From: Rubrivirga marina | Lineage (GTDB): Bacteria > Bacteroidota > Rhodothermia > Rhodothermales > Rubricoccaceae | Reading direction: 5' to 3' | NCBI RefSeq assembly: GCF_002283365.1 | Contig: NZ_MQWD01000001.1 | Span: 993,694-1,057,693, forward strand | Length of the DNA stretch: 64,000 nucleotides | Shown here: positions 49,785-57,483 of the stretch, one piece after another | Layout: every line of letters starts with the position of its first letter | Numbering within the stretch: the stretch's first letter is position 1 | The notes under the pieces: model-generated | What the model saw: only the letters and a program-made list of their open reading frames with translations | Told to the model about the DNA's origin: nothing | Database searches by the model: none | Translations under genes and position numbers: made by a program

Positions 49785-51920
49785 TCAGCCGACGCGCGCG
49801 AAGCCGAGCGACCGCGGGGCCGTCTTGGCGAAGTGCGCCCGCGTGCCGGCGTGCGCTGCGTCGGCCAGCCCAGGGTCCTCGTCTGCCAGCGCGAAGGCCG
49901 CCTCGCGCGCCTCGGACAGGATCTCGGCGTCCTTGACGAGGTCGCCGATCTTGAGGTCCGGCAGGCCCGACTGGCGGGTCCCGAAAAAGTCGCCGGCGCC
50001 GCGCAAGTTGAGGTCGATCTCCGAGATCTCGAATCCGTCGGTCGTGTCGGCCATGGCCTGGAGACGCTCCTCGGCGTCGGCCGTGCGTTTGTACGCGGCC
50101 ATCAGGAAGCAGTAGCTCTGGTCGGCGCCGCGCCCGACGCGCCCGCGGAGCTGGTGGAGCTGAGACAGGCCGAACCGCTCGGCGTGCTCGATGACCATGA
50201 CCGTCGCGTTCGGCACGTCGACGCCGACCTCGATGACGGTTGTCGCCACCAGCACGTCGGTCTCGCCGGACTTGAACCGGTCCATCGCCTCGTCCTTCTC
50301 GTACGAGAACATCCGGCCGTGGACGAGGTCGACGCGGTACGGGCGGAGCGCCTCCATCAACTCGGCCGCGCCGTTCTCGGCGTCCTTCACGTCCGCCAGC
50401 GTCTCGGACTCCGACTCCTCCACGAGCGGATACACGACGTAGGCCTGGCGGCCTTCGCGGAGCTGGCGCTTGACGAAGTCGAGCATCTCGTCGCGCCGTT
50501 TTTCGGAGTAGACGCGCGTGTCGATCGGCTTCCGCCCGGCCGGGAGCTCGTCGATGGCGCTCACGTCGAGGTCGCCGTAGACGGTCATCGCGAGCGAGCG
50601 CGGGATGGGCGTCGCCGTCATCATGAGGACGTGCGGGCGCTGGCCCTTCTTGAACATCTTCGCCCGCTGGACGACGCCGAACCGGTGCTGCTCGTCGACG
50701 ACCGCCAGGCCGAGGTTCTGGAACGCCACTTTGTCCTCGATGACGGCGTGCGTCCCGACGACGACGTGGGCCGTCCCGTCGGCGATCTCGGCCAGGATCT
50801 CGTCGCGGAGCGTTTTTCGTTGGCCGCCGATGAGGAGATGGGCCTTCAACCCGAGCGGCTCCAAAAACCGGCGGATGTTGGCGTAGTGCTGCTCCGTCAG
50901 GATCTCCGTCGGCGCCATGAAGGCCGCTTGGTAGCCCGCGTCGACGGCCATCAGCATCGCCGCCACGCCGACGACGGTTTTTCCGGAGCCCACGTCGCCC
51001 TGGACGAGGCGGTTCATCTGGCGGCCCGAGGCGGTGTCGGCCGCGATCGTGTCGAGCACGCGCTGCTGCGCGCCCGTCAGCTCGAACGGCAGGACGTCGT
51101 CGAGGAACTGCCGGCCGTACGCGCCGAGGCCGTCGAGCGTGATGCCGGGCTGGCGCTCCTGCTTCCCCTTCGTGAGGGCGAGCAGGAGCTGGAGGAAGAA
51201 GAACTCCTCGAACTTGAGCCGGCGGACGGCCCGCCCGCGCTCGGCGACGTCCTTCGGAAAGTGGACGGCCCGGAGCGCGACGTTCCCCTCCATCAGCCCG
51301 TACCGCTCGCGCACCGAGGCGGGGAGGACCTCGGGGATGGCGAGGCCGTGCTCCTTGAACATCCGGTAGATCAGCTTCCGGAGCGTCCGGCTGTTGAGCC
51401 CCACTTTCTCAAGGGCCGCGCCGCCCGGATACAACGGCACGATCCGGCCCGTCGTCAGCGCCGCGCTCGCGTCGTCGAGCTTGTCGGACTCGGGGTGGGC
51501 CATCGAGAACTGGGACCCGTACTGCTCGGCCTTCCCGTGGAAGGCGTAGAGGTCGCCGCGGTTGTAGAGCCGCTGGATCCAGTTGGCGCCGCGGAACCAG
51601 ACGCACTTGAGCGTCCCGCCCGAGTCGTCGGTGACGCGGAGCTCGAACCGGCTCCGCCCGCCGCGGCCGGGGATCATCCCCTTCGACGTCACGGTCCCGA
51701 CGACGGTGTACGGGCCGGCCTCGCGGATCTCGCGGATGGGCGTGACCGTGCTCCGGTCGAGGTAGCGCCGCGGGTAGTAGCGCAGGAGGTCGCCGTAGGT
51801 CTTGACGCCGGCCTTCCGCAGCGGCTCCGCGCGCCGCTCGCCCACGCCGGGGAACTGCTCGATGTCGGTGTCGAGGACGGCGGGGTCGGTCGGGTTCGTC
51901 GTGGTCGTCTCGGCGGCCAT
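49785..51920 (-). CDS. recG: ATP-dependent DNA helicase RecG
   Basis: 711 aa, full length. N-terminal wedge/OB region (GPYTVVGTVTSKGMI) that splits branched DNA; helicase motifs I (LVQGDVGSGKTVVG), II (AVVDEQHRFG), III (LMMTATPIPRSLAM), and VI (QLRGRVGRGADQSYC). RecG reverses stalled replication forks and processes R- and D-loops. It starts at the ATG; no operon partner. Confidence 0.98.
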   Translation of the reverse strand: MAAETTTTNPTDPAVLDTDIEQFPGVGERRAEPLRKAGVKTYGDLLRYYPRRYLDRSTVTPIREIREAGPYTVVGTVTSKGMIPGRGGRSRFELRVTDDSGGTLKCVWFRGANWIQRLYNRGDLYAFHGKAEQYGSQFSMAHPESDKLDDASAALTTGRIVPLYPGGAALEKVGLNSRTLRKLIYRMFKEHGLAIPEVLPASVRERYGLMEGNVALRAVHFPKDVAERGRAVRRLKFEEFFFLQLLLALTKGKQERQPGITLDGLGAYGRQFLDDVLPFELTGAQQRVLDTIAADTASGRQMNRLVQGDVGSGKTVVGVAAMLMAVDAGYQAAFMAPTEILTEQHYANIRRFLEPLGLKAHLLIGGQRKTLRDEILAEIADGTAHVVVGTHAVIEDKVAFQNLGLAVVDEQHRFGVVQRAKMFKKGQRPHVLMMTATPIPRSLAMTVYGDLDVSAIDELPAGRKPIDTRVYSEKRRDEMLDFVKRQLREGRQAYVVYPLVEESESETLADVKDAENGAAELMEALRPYRVDLVHGRMFSYEKDEAMDRFKSGETDVLVATTVIEVGVDVPNATVMVIEHAERFGLSQLHQLRGRVGRGADQSYCFLMAAYKRTADAEERLQAMADTTDGFEISEIDLNLRGAGDFFGTRQSGLPDLKIGDLVKDAEILSEAREAAFALADEDPGLADAAHAGTRAHFAKTAPRSLGFARVG

Positions 51921-52082
51921 GCCGGAAGCTAGGCCCGCCGCGGTGACGACTGGGGCGTCACGGCCCCGCCCGCCTAGGTCGCTCCACCGAGGCGGGCGGG
52001 CTCACGGTCCGTCGACGCGCAGGAGCGTCCCGCAACCCCACACGCCATTCTGAGTCTCCCCCGCCTCACCCCACCCCTCCCT

Positions 52083-52484
52083 ATGCTCCGCCCGTTCGCC
52101 CTCCTCGCGCTGGCCGCGCTCGCCGCCAGCGGTTGCGTCACCACCGCTTCGGTCCCCGATCAGAGCGCCCTCGTCGGGCGCTGGGACATGGAGTCGATCG
52201 TCGACGACGGCACCGACGTGTCGGCCGAGGCGAACCCGGCCGGCGACCGCTACATCGACCTCCGCGCCGACGGGACGTTCGTGAGCGGGGGCCAGCCGTA
52301 CGGCCGCAACACGGGACGCTGGGTCTACAACCCGCGGACGCGCCGGCTCGGCCTCGACAGCGACCTCGGCCCCGACGACGACAGCGTGTGGAGCGTGACG
52401 ATCCGCGGCGACGTGATGAGATGGAGGGGGGAGGGCTCGGACTACGCCCGCCGGTTCACGATCACCTCTCGGCGGGCCGACTGA
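52083..52484 (+). CDS. lipocalin-like lipoprotein, hypothetical
   Basis: 133 aa. Lipobox LAASGC after a short signal peptide. The mature part begins ALVGRWDMESIVDDG and contains DLRADGTFVSGG and GRWVYNPRTRRL, a pattern of small lipocalin-like beta domains (W near the N-terminus, alternate strands). Ligand unknown. Lipid-anchored in the envelope. Confidence 0.75.
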   Translation: MLRPFALLALAALAASGCVTTASVPDQSALVGRWDMESIVDDGTDVSAEANPAGDRYIDLRADGTFVSGGQPYGRNTGRWVYNPRTRRLGLDSDLGPDDDSVWSVTIRGDVMRWRGEGSDYARRFTITSRRAD

Positions 52485-52514
52485 CAGGCCGGAATCGGAC
52501 GGCGGAGAGGACAG

Positions 52515-52577
52515 TCTTCACTTGATCGTAAATAAAGTAATGCATAAATTCAAATGAGCCTTAAAAATTACGGCTCG
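52515..52577. promoter_or_regulatory. AT-rich island before small ORF
   Basis: A sharply AT-rich stretch (GTAAATAAAGTAATGCATAA, then CCTTAAAAATTACGG) in a genome near 70% GC. It ends in an imperfect hairpin GAGCC-TTAA...TTAC-GGCTC and lies 27 bases before a small plus-strand ORF. Best read as a strong promoter or operator region, though an imported fragment is possible. Confidence 0.4.
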
Positions 52578-52603
52578 CGACCGACTCCCCCACCGGCCGA
52601 CCC

Positions 52604-52840
52604 ATGGTGACCCTCGCACCGCCCGCCCTCTCCGCCCCGCACTCCGTCGCCGACGAGGCCTGCGCGCTCGCCGAGCGCGTCCTCTCGTACCTCGATGCCG
52701 AGCGCCGGCTCGTCCAGAACCACATGGTCCGCGACGCCGTCGACGACGGCTACCTCGCCTACGCCGACCGCGAGTTCGCGGCGTTCCGAGCGCAGATCGA
52801 GGGCGAAGTCCGCGAGCTCCGTGCGCGTGCGATGGGGTAG
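52604..52840 (+). CDS. small helical protein, hypothetical
   Basis: 78 aa, soluble, predicted helical (SVADEACALAERVLSYLDAE and FAAFRAQIEGEVRELRARAM). No family recognised. Its promoter side is the AT-rich island. Base usage fits a real gene. Confidence 0.55.
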   Translation: MVTLAPPALSAPHSVADEACALAERVLSYLDAERRLVQNHMVRDAVDDGYLAYADREFAAFRAQIEGEVRELRARAMG

Positions 52841-52918
52841 GGTGACGCCGGAGGTCACGGCCGGCGTGATCCTTGCCGGGAGCGACTGACGCAGGGAGGG
52901 GACACAGGCTCTCCTCCG

Positions 52919-53776
52919 ATGTCCTCCCGCCACCTCCTCGTCCTGCTCGCCGTGCTGGCCGTCGTGACCGGCTGCGGCTCCGTCGATGGCGCCCGTGCGC
53001 TGTTGGCCGGCCCTGAGCCGGCGCCTGCGGTCCTGCCGGACTCGCTCGACGCGACACTGGCCGTCCTCGCCTTCTCCAACGACACGGGCGACCCGCGCTA
53101 CGACCCGCTCGGCCGCGGCCTTGCCTCAATGATGACGAGCGACCTCGCGGCCGTCTCCACGATCCGCCTCGTCGAGCGCGACCGGATCCAGGCCCTCGTC
53201 GACGAGCTCGACTTCCAACAGACCGCGTACGTCGACCCTGAGACGGCGCTTCAGGTGGGCCTGTTCGTGGGGGCCGACCACGTGGTGGTGGGCTCGCTGA
53301 CGGCCGTCCGCCCCGAGATCCGGCTCGACACGCGCGTCGTCCGCGTCGAGACGTCGGAGATCGTCCAGACGGCGAGTGTGACCGGACGGGAGGACGCGCT
53401 CTTCGAGCTCCAGCAGGCCCTCGCGGCGTCGCTCATCGACGGGATCGACGTGGTGATGTCGGACGAGGCGCGGGCGGCGCTCGCGGCGCAGCAGGAGGCC
53501 AACCGCCTCGACGACGTGGAGACGGCGCTCGCGTTCTCGCAGGCGCTCTCGCTCTACGACCGGGGCGAGTTCACGCTCGCGGCGACGCAGCTCTTCGAGG
53601 TCCAGCAGCGCGCGCCGTCGTCGCAGCTCGTGTCGGTCGCGCTCGGGCTGGCGCGGGAGGCAGGGCAGCGGGCGCTCACCCGCGAGGCCGGCCGCCAGGT
53701 CCGCGGGCGGCTCGACGGCTGGCTCCGCGGCCGCCTCGACCGGAGCGCCGAGGCGGACACGACCGGCGGGCGGTAG
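52919..53776 (+). CDS. CsgG-family lipoprotein
   Basis: 285 aa. Lipobox VVTGC. LAVLAFSNDTGDPRYDPLGRGLASMMTSDLAAV and RLVERDRIQALVDELDFQQTAYVDPETALQVGLFVGADHVVVGSLT match the CsgG/FlgO-type periplasmic fold. The C-terminal third (EANRLDDVETALAFSQALSLYD) is helical, TPR-like. Family members assemble curli pores or flagellar parts; no curli or flagellar gene is near, so a general envelope role is more likely. Confidence 0.85.
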   Translation: MSSRHLLVLLAVLAVVTGCGSVDGARALLAGPEPAPAVLPDSLDATLAVLAFSNDTGDPRYDPLGRGLASMMTSDLAAVSTIRLVERDRIQALVDELDFQQTAYVDPETALQVGLFVGADHVVVGSLTAVRPEIRLDTRVVRVETSEIVQTASVTGREDALFELQQALAASLIDGIDVVMSDEARAALAAQQEANRLDDVETALAFSQALSLYDRGEFTLAATQLFEVQQRAPSSQLVSVALGLAREAGQRALTREAGRQVRGRLDGWLRGRLDRSAEADTTGGR

Positions 53777-53778
53777 CG

Positions 53779-53798
53779 CGGCCTCGGCGTCGAGGCGG
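53779..53798. repeat. GCCTCGG palindrome copy
   Basis: CGGCCTCGGCGTCGAGGCGG, two mismatches from perfect, between the convergent CsgG-like and LolA-like genes. Confidence 0.65.
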
Positions 53799-53800
53799 AG

Positions 53801-54619
53801 CTACTCGCTCGCGGCGACGCCCTCGGCCCAACGGCGCGGATCGAACAGGACCGGGTCGAGGTCCGGGTCGGCGACCATGTCGGAGTAGGTCTCCCAGAAC
53901 ACGAGGCGGTCGTCCTGGAAGACGGCGACGTAGGGCGCGATCCAGCCGCCGCCGAGCCGCTGGTAGTTCTCGAACCGGACGTCCTGGAGGCCGCCGCTCT
54001 GCGCCGGCTCCACGAGGCGGACGAACAGGAGCCGGTCCTGCTCCACCCAGACCTCGCCGCTCTCGGGCGCGCCGAGGACGTACATCGGCCGGTTCTCCCA
54101 CACGTCGGTGCGGAACGCGCCGAGGTCGAGGCCCTCGGCCTCGAGGATGCGGAGCGTCTCGGCCGGGTCCTGGCGGTACACGTCGAAGCCCCACAGCAGG
54201 AGCGGGTTCCGGTCGGCGCGGGCCGCGGTGAGCTGGCCGTCGCGGTAGATGTAGGTCGTGTCGCCGACGAAGAGGGCGTCGGTGCCCGTCATCGGGTCGT
54301 CCATCTCGATGCGGAGGCGGCCCGGGACGGCGGCCCACTCGCGCCACGTCTCGACCGAGACGGAGCCGTCGGGGAGGCGGCGGTTCGTCTGTTGCGTGAA
54401 CGAGAGCGTCTCGTACCACGTCTCGGCGTAGCGGTCGTGCATGGCCGCCACGAGTGTGGCGGCGTCGTAGACCGGGTCGGCGCGCATGGGGCCGGCGAAG
54501 ACGGGGCCCATCCGGGGCGGGCCGGCCGTCGTGTCGGGCGCGGCGTCGGCGTCCTCGGCGGACGGCGGGGCGGAGGCGCAGCCGGAGACGACGAGGGCGA
54601 AGAGGAGGGCGAGGCGCAT
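53801..54619 (-). CDS. lipoprotein with LolA-like fold
   Basis: 272 aa. Lipobox LVVSGC. YETLSFTQQTNRRLPDGS, EWAAVPGRLRIEMDDPMTGTDALFVGDTTYIYRDGQLTA and YVLGAPESGEVWVEQDRLLFVRL give the strand pattern of LolA/LolB-type half-barrels. It may bind a lipid or lipoprotein. Its ATG shares one base with the stop of the upstream DinB gene (TGATG), so the two are translationally coupled. Confidence 0.75.
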   Translation of the reverse strand: MRLALLFALVVSGCASAPPSAEDADAAPDTTAGPPRMGPVFAGPMRADPVYDAATLVAAMHDRYAETWYETLSFTQQTNRRLPDGSVSVETWREWAAVPGRLRIEMDDPMTGTDALFVGDTTYIYRDGQLTAARADRNPLLLWGFDVYRQDPAETLRILEAEGLDLGAFRTDVWENRPMYVLGAPESGEVWVEQDRLLFVRLVEPAQSGGLQDVRFENYQRLGGGWIAPYVAVFQDDRLVFWETYSDMVADPDLDPVLFDPRRWAEGVAASE

Positions 54620-55083
54620 CAGGGGGCGGGCTCGCCGGAGCGGGCCCAGAAGATGAAGTCGAGGGCGCGGGGCGTGGCGCCGGCCGCGCGGAGGGCGGCG
54701 TTGGCCTGTCCGCGGTGGTGGGCGGCGTGGAGCAAGACGTGGTCGAACACGTCCCGCACCGCGCTCTCGAACGGCTCGCCGCGCGAGTTCTGATACACGG
54801 CCGGGCCGTCGAGGTCGAGCGGGCCGGCGAGGAAGGCCTGCCAGTCGTCTGTCGTCTCCTGGAGGAGAGCGCGGCAGCCGTCGACGTCGAGCGCCGGCCA
54901 GATCTCGAGGCCGTCGGTCGGGGCGCCCGCCAGGCGGTGGTGCCAGACGCGGTCGGCGGCGAGCGCGTGGGCAAACGGACGGAGCGCGTCGGGCGCGGGG
55001 TGGTCCGCAATCACCCCGAGGAGGGTGGACCCGGCCCACACGTGGTGACGGAAGCGACGGCGGACGGCGTCGGGCGCGGTCAT
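54619..55083 (-). CDS. DinB-family protein 3
   Basis: 154 aa. RRRFRHHVWAGSTLL near the start and FDHVLLHAAHHRGQANAALRAAG near residue 120 carry the histidines of the DinB fold. DFIFWARSGEPAP ends the protein. Coupled (TGATG) to the downstream LolA-like lipoprotein gene, an unusual pairing whose sense is unknown. Confidence 0.88.
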   Translation of the reverse strand: MTAPDAVRRRFRHHVWAGSTLLGVIADHPAPDALRPFAHALAADRVWHHRLAGAPTDGLEIWPALDVDGCRALLQETTDDWQAFLAGPLDLDGPAVYQNSRGEPFESAVRDVFDHVLLHAAHHRGQANAALRAAGATPRALDFIFWARSGEPAP

Positions 55084-55236
55084 CGCAGATCGTTTGAGGG
55101 GGCGAATGGTAACGCGTGGGTTCCGCCTCGCCCCGCCGATGGGCCGAATTGGACCTGCGCGAGCCGCCGACGGGACGGAATCGGCCGGTTGGCACGTGAC
55201 TTGACGAAGGACGTGTCAAGCTCACCCCCACTGGCC

Positions 55237-55482
55237 ATGTCCCAGGTTCTCACCGCCCGCCCCTCGATCTTCACCGCGCTCCTCGCCGGCTACGTCGCCG
55301 GCGACGTCAGCGACGACGCGATGGCCCGCTTCGACGACCTCTTCGAGGACGCGTCGGCCTCGGCGCAGGAGCGGCTCGCGTTCGCGCGGTTCTACCTCGA
55401 CGTGCTCGCGGCCGGCGACGACGCGGAGGCCCTCCCAGACCCCTCCGAGGTCGGCGGCATCCTGTCCGCGGTCCGGGCGTAG
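55237..55482 (+). CDS. small hypothetical protein
   Basis: 81 aa, acidic, predicted helical (SIFTALLAGYVAGDVSDDAM, RFDDLFEDASASAQERLAFARFYLDVL). No signal peptide and no family recognised. Preceded by a possible promoter region (TTGACGAAGG); the next gene follows after 23 bases. Confidence 0.6.
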   Translation: MSQVLTARPSIFTALLAGYVAGDVSDDAMARFDDLFEDASASAQERLAFARFYLDVLAAGDDAEALPDPSEVGGILSAVRA

Positions 55483-55505
55483 GCGGCGGGCACCGCGCCC
55501 GCCCC

Positions 55506-55856
55506 ATGTCCGCCTGCCCCGACCACCTCCCGTCGACGCCCGACGGCCGCTACTTCGTCCACGGTGGGCGCCTCTGGCGGTGTTCGAACCCGGATCTCTC
55601 GGACGACGAGCGCCAGCGGCTCACGGGCGAGCTGATGGACGCCCGCCGTGCCGTCGGCGCCGCCAAGCGATCCGGCGACAGCGAGGCCGAGCGCGCGGCC
55701 CGGGCGCGCGTCCATGAGGCCAAGGTGGCCCTCGGCGAGCGCGGCCCCACGTGGTGGGACTCCGACGAGGACTACAACCGGCACGCCCCTAAGAACACGC
55801 CCTACGCCGACTGGTGGGCCAGCCTCGGCGATGCCGAGCGCGAGGCGGGGGAGTAA
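55506..55856 (+). CDS. conserved hypothetical protein (GRLWRCSNP type)
   Basis: 116 aa. YFVHGGRLWRCSNPDLSDDERQ, ELMDARRAVGAAKRSG, HEAKVALGERGPTWWDSDEDYNRH and NTPYADWWA form a pattern I recognise from uncharacterised proteins in proteobacteria and others. Soluble. Function unknown. Confidence 0.8.
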   Translation: MSACPDHLPSTPDGRYFVHGGRLWRCSNPDLSDDERQRLTGELMDARRAVGAAKRSGDSEAERAARARVHEAKVALGERGPTWWDSDEDYNRHAPKNTPYADWWASLGDAEREAGE

Positions 55857-55895
55857 GGACGGCAGAGCGGAGTTCGTGCCACCGTTCCTCTTGCC

Positions 55896-56003
55896 CTCCT
55901 GAGCGAACGCGACCCCGCTGGGGCTGCCGGCACGTCACCGGTGTGCCGACGCGGGAGAGGCGAGGCCCCTCGTCGCATCGCTTCTCGGGATGACACGAAC
56001 AGG
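55896..56003. repeat. degenerate TCATCCTGAGC-type element
   Basis: CCTCCTGAGCGAACGCGACC at the left and CGCTTCTCGGGATGACACG at the right resemble the ends of the 130-base element, but the inner arms are lost. It fills most of the gap before the PRC-barrel terminator. Confidence 0.4.
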
Positions 56004-56089
56004 ACGAGTCGCTCGGACCCGTCCAATTCGGCGCATCCTCCAAACACAGGCCGCCCCGCTGGCGAGGTGCGGGCGCCAGCGGGGCGGAC

Positions 56090-56129
56090 AAAAAAGAGGG
56101 CCGCCCAGTGCCGAGGATTCGGGCGGCCC
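56090..56129 (-). terminator. rho-independent terminator of PRC-barrel gene
   Basis: Minus strand GGGCCGCCC ... GGGCGGCCC (9-bp stem, 14-base loop) followed by TCTTTTTT, 39 bases after the stop. A second perfect 14-bp stem (56051-56064 with 56074-56087) lies just beyond. Confidence 0.85.
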
Positions 56130-56168
56130 CTTTGCGCCCCATCCACGGGGCGCGACTACGTGCGGCGA

Positions 56169-56549
56169 TCAGTTAGCCATCGCCGGCTCGTTCACGCGCG
56201 TCCTGAGGTAGGTGTCGCGGTGACCGTAGAAGTCGTACACACCCTCGGAGAACTCGCGGTTCGCAGTCTCGGGCCAGTTGTTCTTGTCGAACCCGGGCGC
56301 GTCCTCAAGGCGGTCCTTGGTCACGTCGACGACGAACCGCTCGTTGTTGCGGTCGATCTCGAAGGCCTGGAGCGGCACGGCGAACAGCTTGTCGCCGATC
56401 CCGAGGAACCCGCCGAAGTCGAGCACGACGTACTCGACGCGGCCGCTGTCGGGGTGGAGCATGATGTCCTCGATGGACCCCAGCTCGTCGCCCTGACGGT
56501 TCACGACGGTGGTGTTGCGGATGGTGGAAGTGGAGAGGAGGGTATTCAT
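56169..56549 (-). CDS. PRC-barrel domain protein
   Basis: 126 aa. NRQGDELGSIEDIMLHPDSGRVEYVVLDFGGFLGIGDKLFAVPLQAF is a complete PRC-barrel, followed by RFVVDVTKDRLEDAPGFDKNNWP, the usual tail of stand-alone stress-associated PRC proteins. Such proteins bind partners or RNA; exact role unknown. The leader (GTCTATCTCTTTCGAATCC) is AT-richer than average and may hold the promoter. Confidence 0.9.
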   Translation of the reverse strand: MNTLLSTSTIRNTTVVNRQGDELGSIEDIMLHPDSGRVEYVVLDFGGFLGIGDKLFAVPLQAFEIDRNNERFVVDVTKDRLEDAPGFDKNNWPETANREFSEGVYDFYGHRDTYLRTRVNEPAMAN

Positions 56550-56741
56550 AATCAGAGTAGGATTCGAAAGAGATAGACTCGGCGGGGCGCTCCCGGCGGG
56601 CAATGGGTGGTATAGAACGGAGCGTGTCGTGTTTTCAACTGCGGATGAAAGCCCGGGGCCGCGGCGTTGGGACACCGTTGTCCACATGCTTATCGTGGGC
56701 TCGCAACTGGCCGATGCTAGATGGCCCCGCCCCATCGTGTT

Positions 56742-57386
56742 ATGCGCGTCTCGCTCTCGACCGCGACGGTCCTCCTCGCCGCCCTCACCCTCTCTGCCTG
56801 CGCCACCACCGGCGGATCGCCGAACGGCTGGGGGGCGCCCCGTAGCGGAAACCGTACGCCCGTCGCCGAACGCCCGGCGCCGCGCCCCGAGCGTCCGCCC
56901 CTGGCTGAGCGCCCCGACCGCCGTCCCGAGGCGGACCGGCGGCCGAGCACGGCGTCCGGCCTCGTGATCCCCGTCGTCGGGGTCGAGGGCCACGACCTCC
57001 GCGACTCGTTCACCGCCGGCCGCTCTGGCGGGCGGACCCACAACGCCATCGACATCGCCGCGCCGACGGGCACGCCGGTCGTCGCCATCACCGACGGGAC
57101 CGTCTCGCGGAAGCACTGGAACGCCCTCGGCGGCCGAACGCTCTACCTCACCTCCGCCGACGGCCGCTACGACTTCTACTACGCTCACCTCGACAGCTAC
57201 GTCGACGGCATCGAGATCGGGAGCCGCGTCCGGCGCGGGCAGGTGCTCGGGGCGGTCGGGTCGACGGGCAACGCGCAGGGGCCGCACCTCCACTTCCAAG
57301 TCCTCGACAAGCGCGGCGGTGGGCGCGGCACGCCCGTCAACCCGTTTGACCTCCTGCGGACCGCGGAACTGGCCATCGCCGACTAG
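56742..57386 (+). CDS. M23 peptidase lipoprotein
   Basis: 214 aa. Lipobox LTLSAC, a Pro/Arg-rich linker, then a LytM/M23 domain: THNAIDIAAPTGTPVVAI carries the first zinc ligands (His and Asp), GRTLYLTSADGRYDFYYAHLD the middle strands, and GPHLHFQVL the last His-x-His. It probably cuts or anchors to peptidoglycan peptide cross-links in the periplasm. Confidence 0.92.
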   Translation: MRVSLSTATVLLAALTLSACATTGGSPNGWGAPRSGNRTPVAERPAPRPERPPLAERPDRRPEADRRPSTASGLVIPVVGVEGHDLRDSFTAGRSGGRTHNAIDIAAPTGTPVVAITDGTVSRKHWNALGGRTLYLTSADGRYDFYYAHLDSYVDGIEIGSRVRRGQVLGAVGSTGNAQGPHLHFQVLDKRGGGRGTPVNPFDLLRTAELAIAD

Positions 57387-57399
57387 GTCCGGCGTGCAC

Positions 57400-57418
57400 C
57401 CGAGGCGGTCCGCCTCGG
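57400..57418. repeat. inverted-form palindrome after M23 gene
   Basis: CCGAGGCGG T CCGCCTCGG, 14 bases after the M23 stop. Confidence 0.6.
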
Positions 57419-57483
57419 CGAACTCCGTGGCGGACCCGAGCGCGGGCGGTGGGGTAGACTGACGCCCCTCTCCGCCCGACCCT

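Noticed and set aside
49833-51932. A 699-codon plus-strand frame opposite recG
   Set aside because: Mirror of recG codon bias; all helicase motifs are on the minus strand.
55570-55600. GTTCGAACCCGGATCTC, resembling a tRNA T-arm
   Set aside because: It lies inside a well-formed coding sequence and no acceptor or anticodon arm surrounds it. No tRNA was found in the window.
56051-56087. Perfect 14-bp stem near the PRC-barrel terminator as a separate terminator
   Set aside because: On the minus strand the T-run lies before rather than after this stem, and on the plus strand it is followed by A residues.
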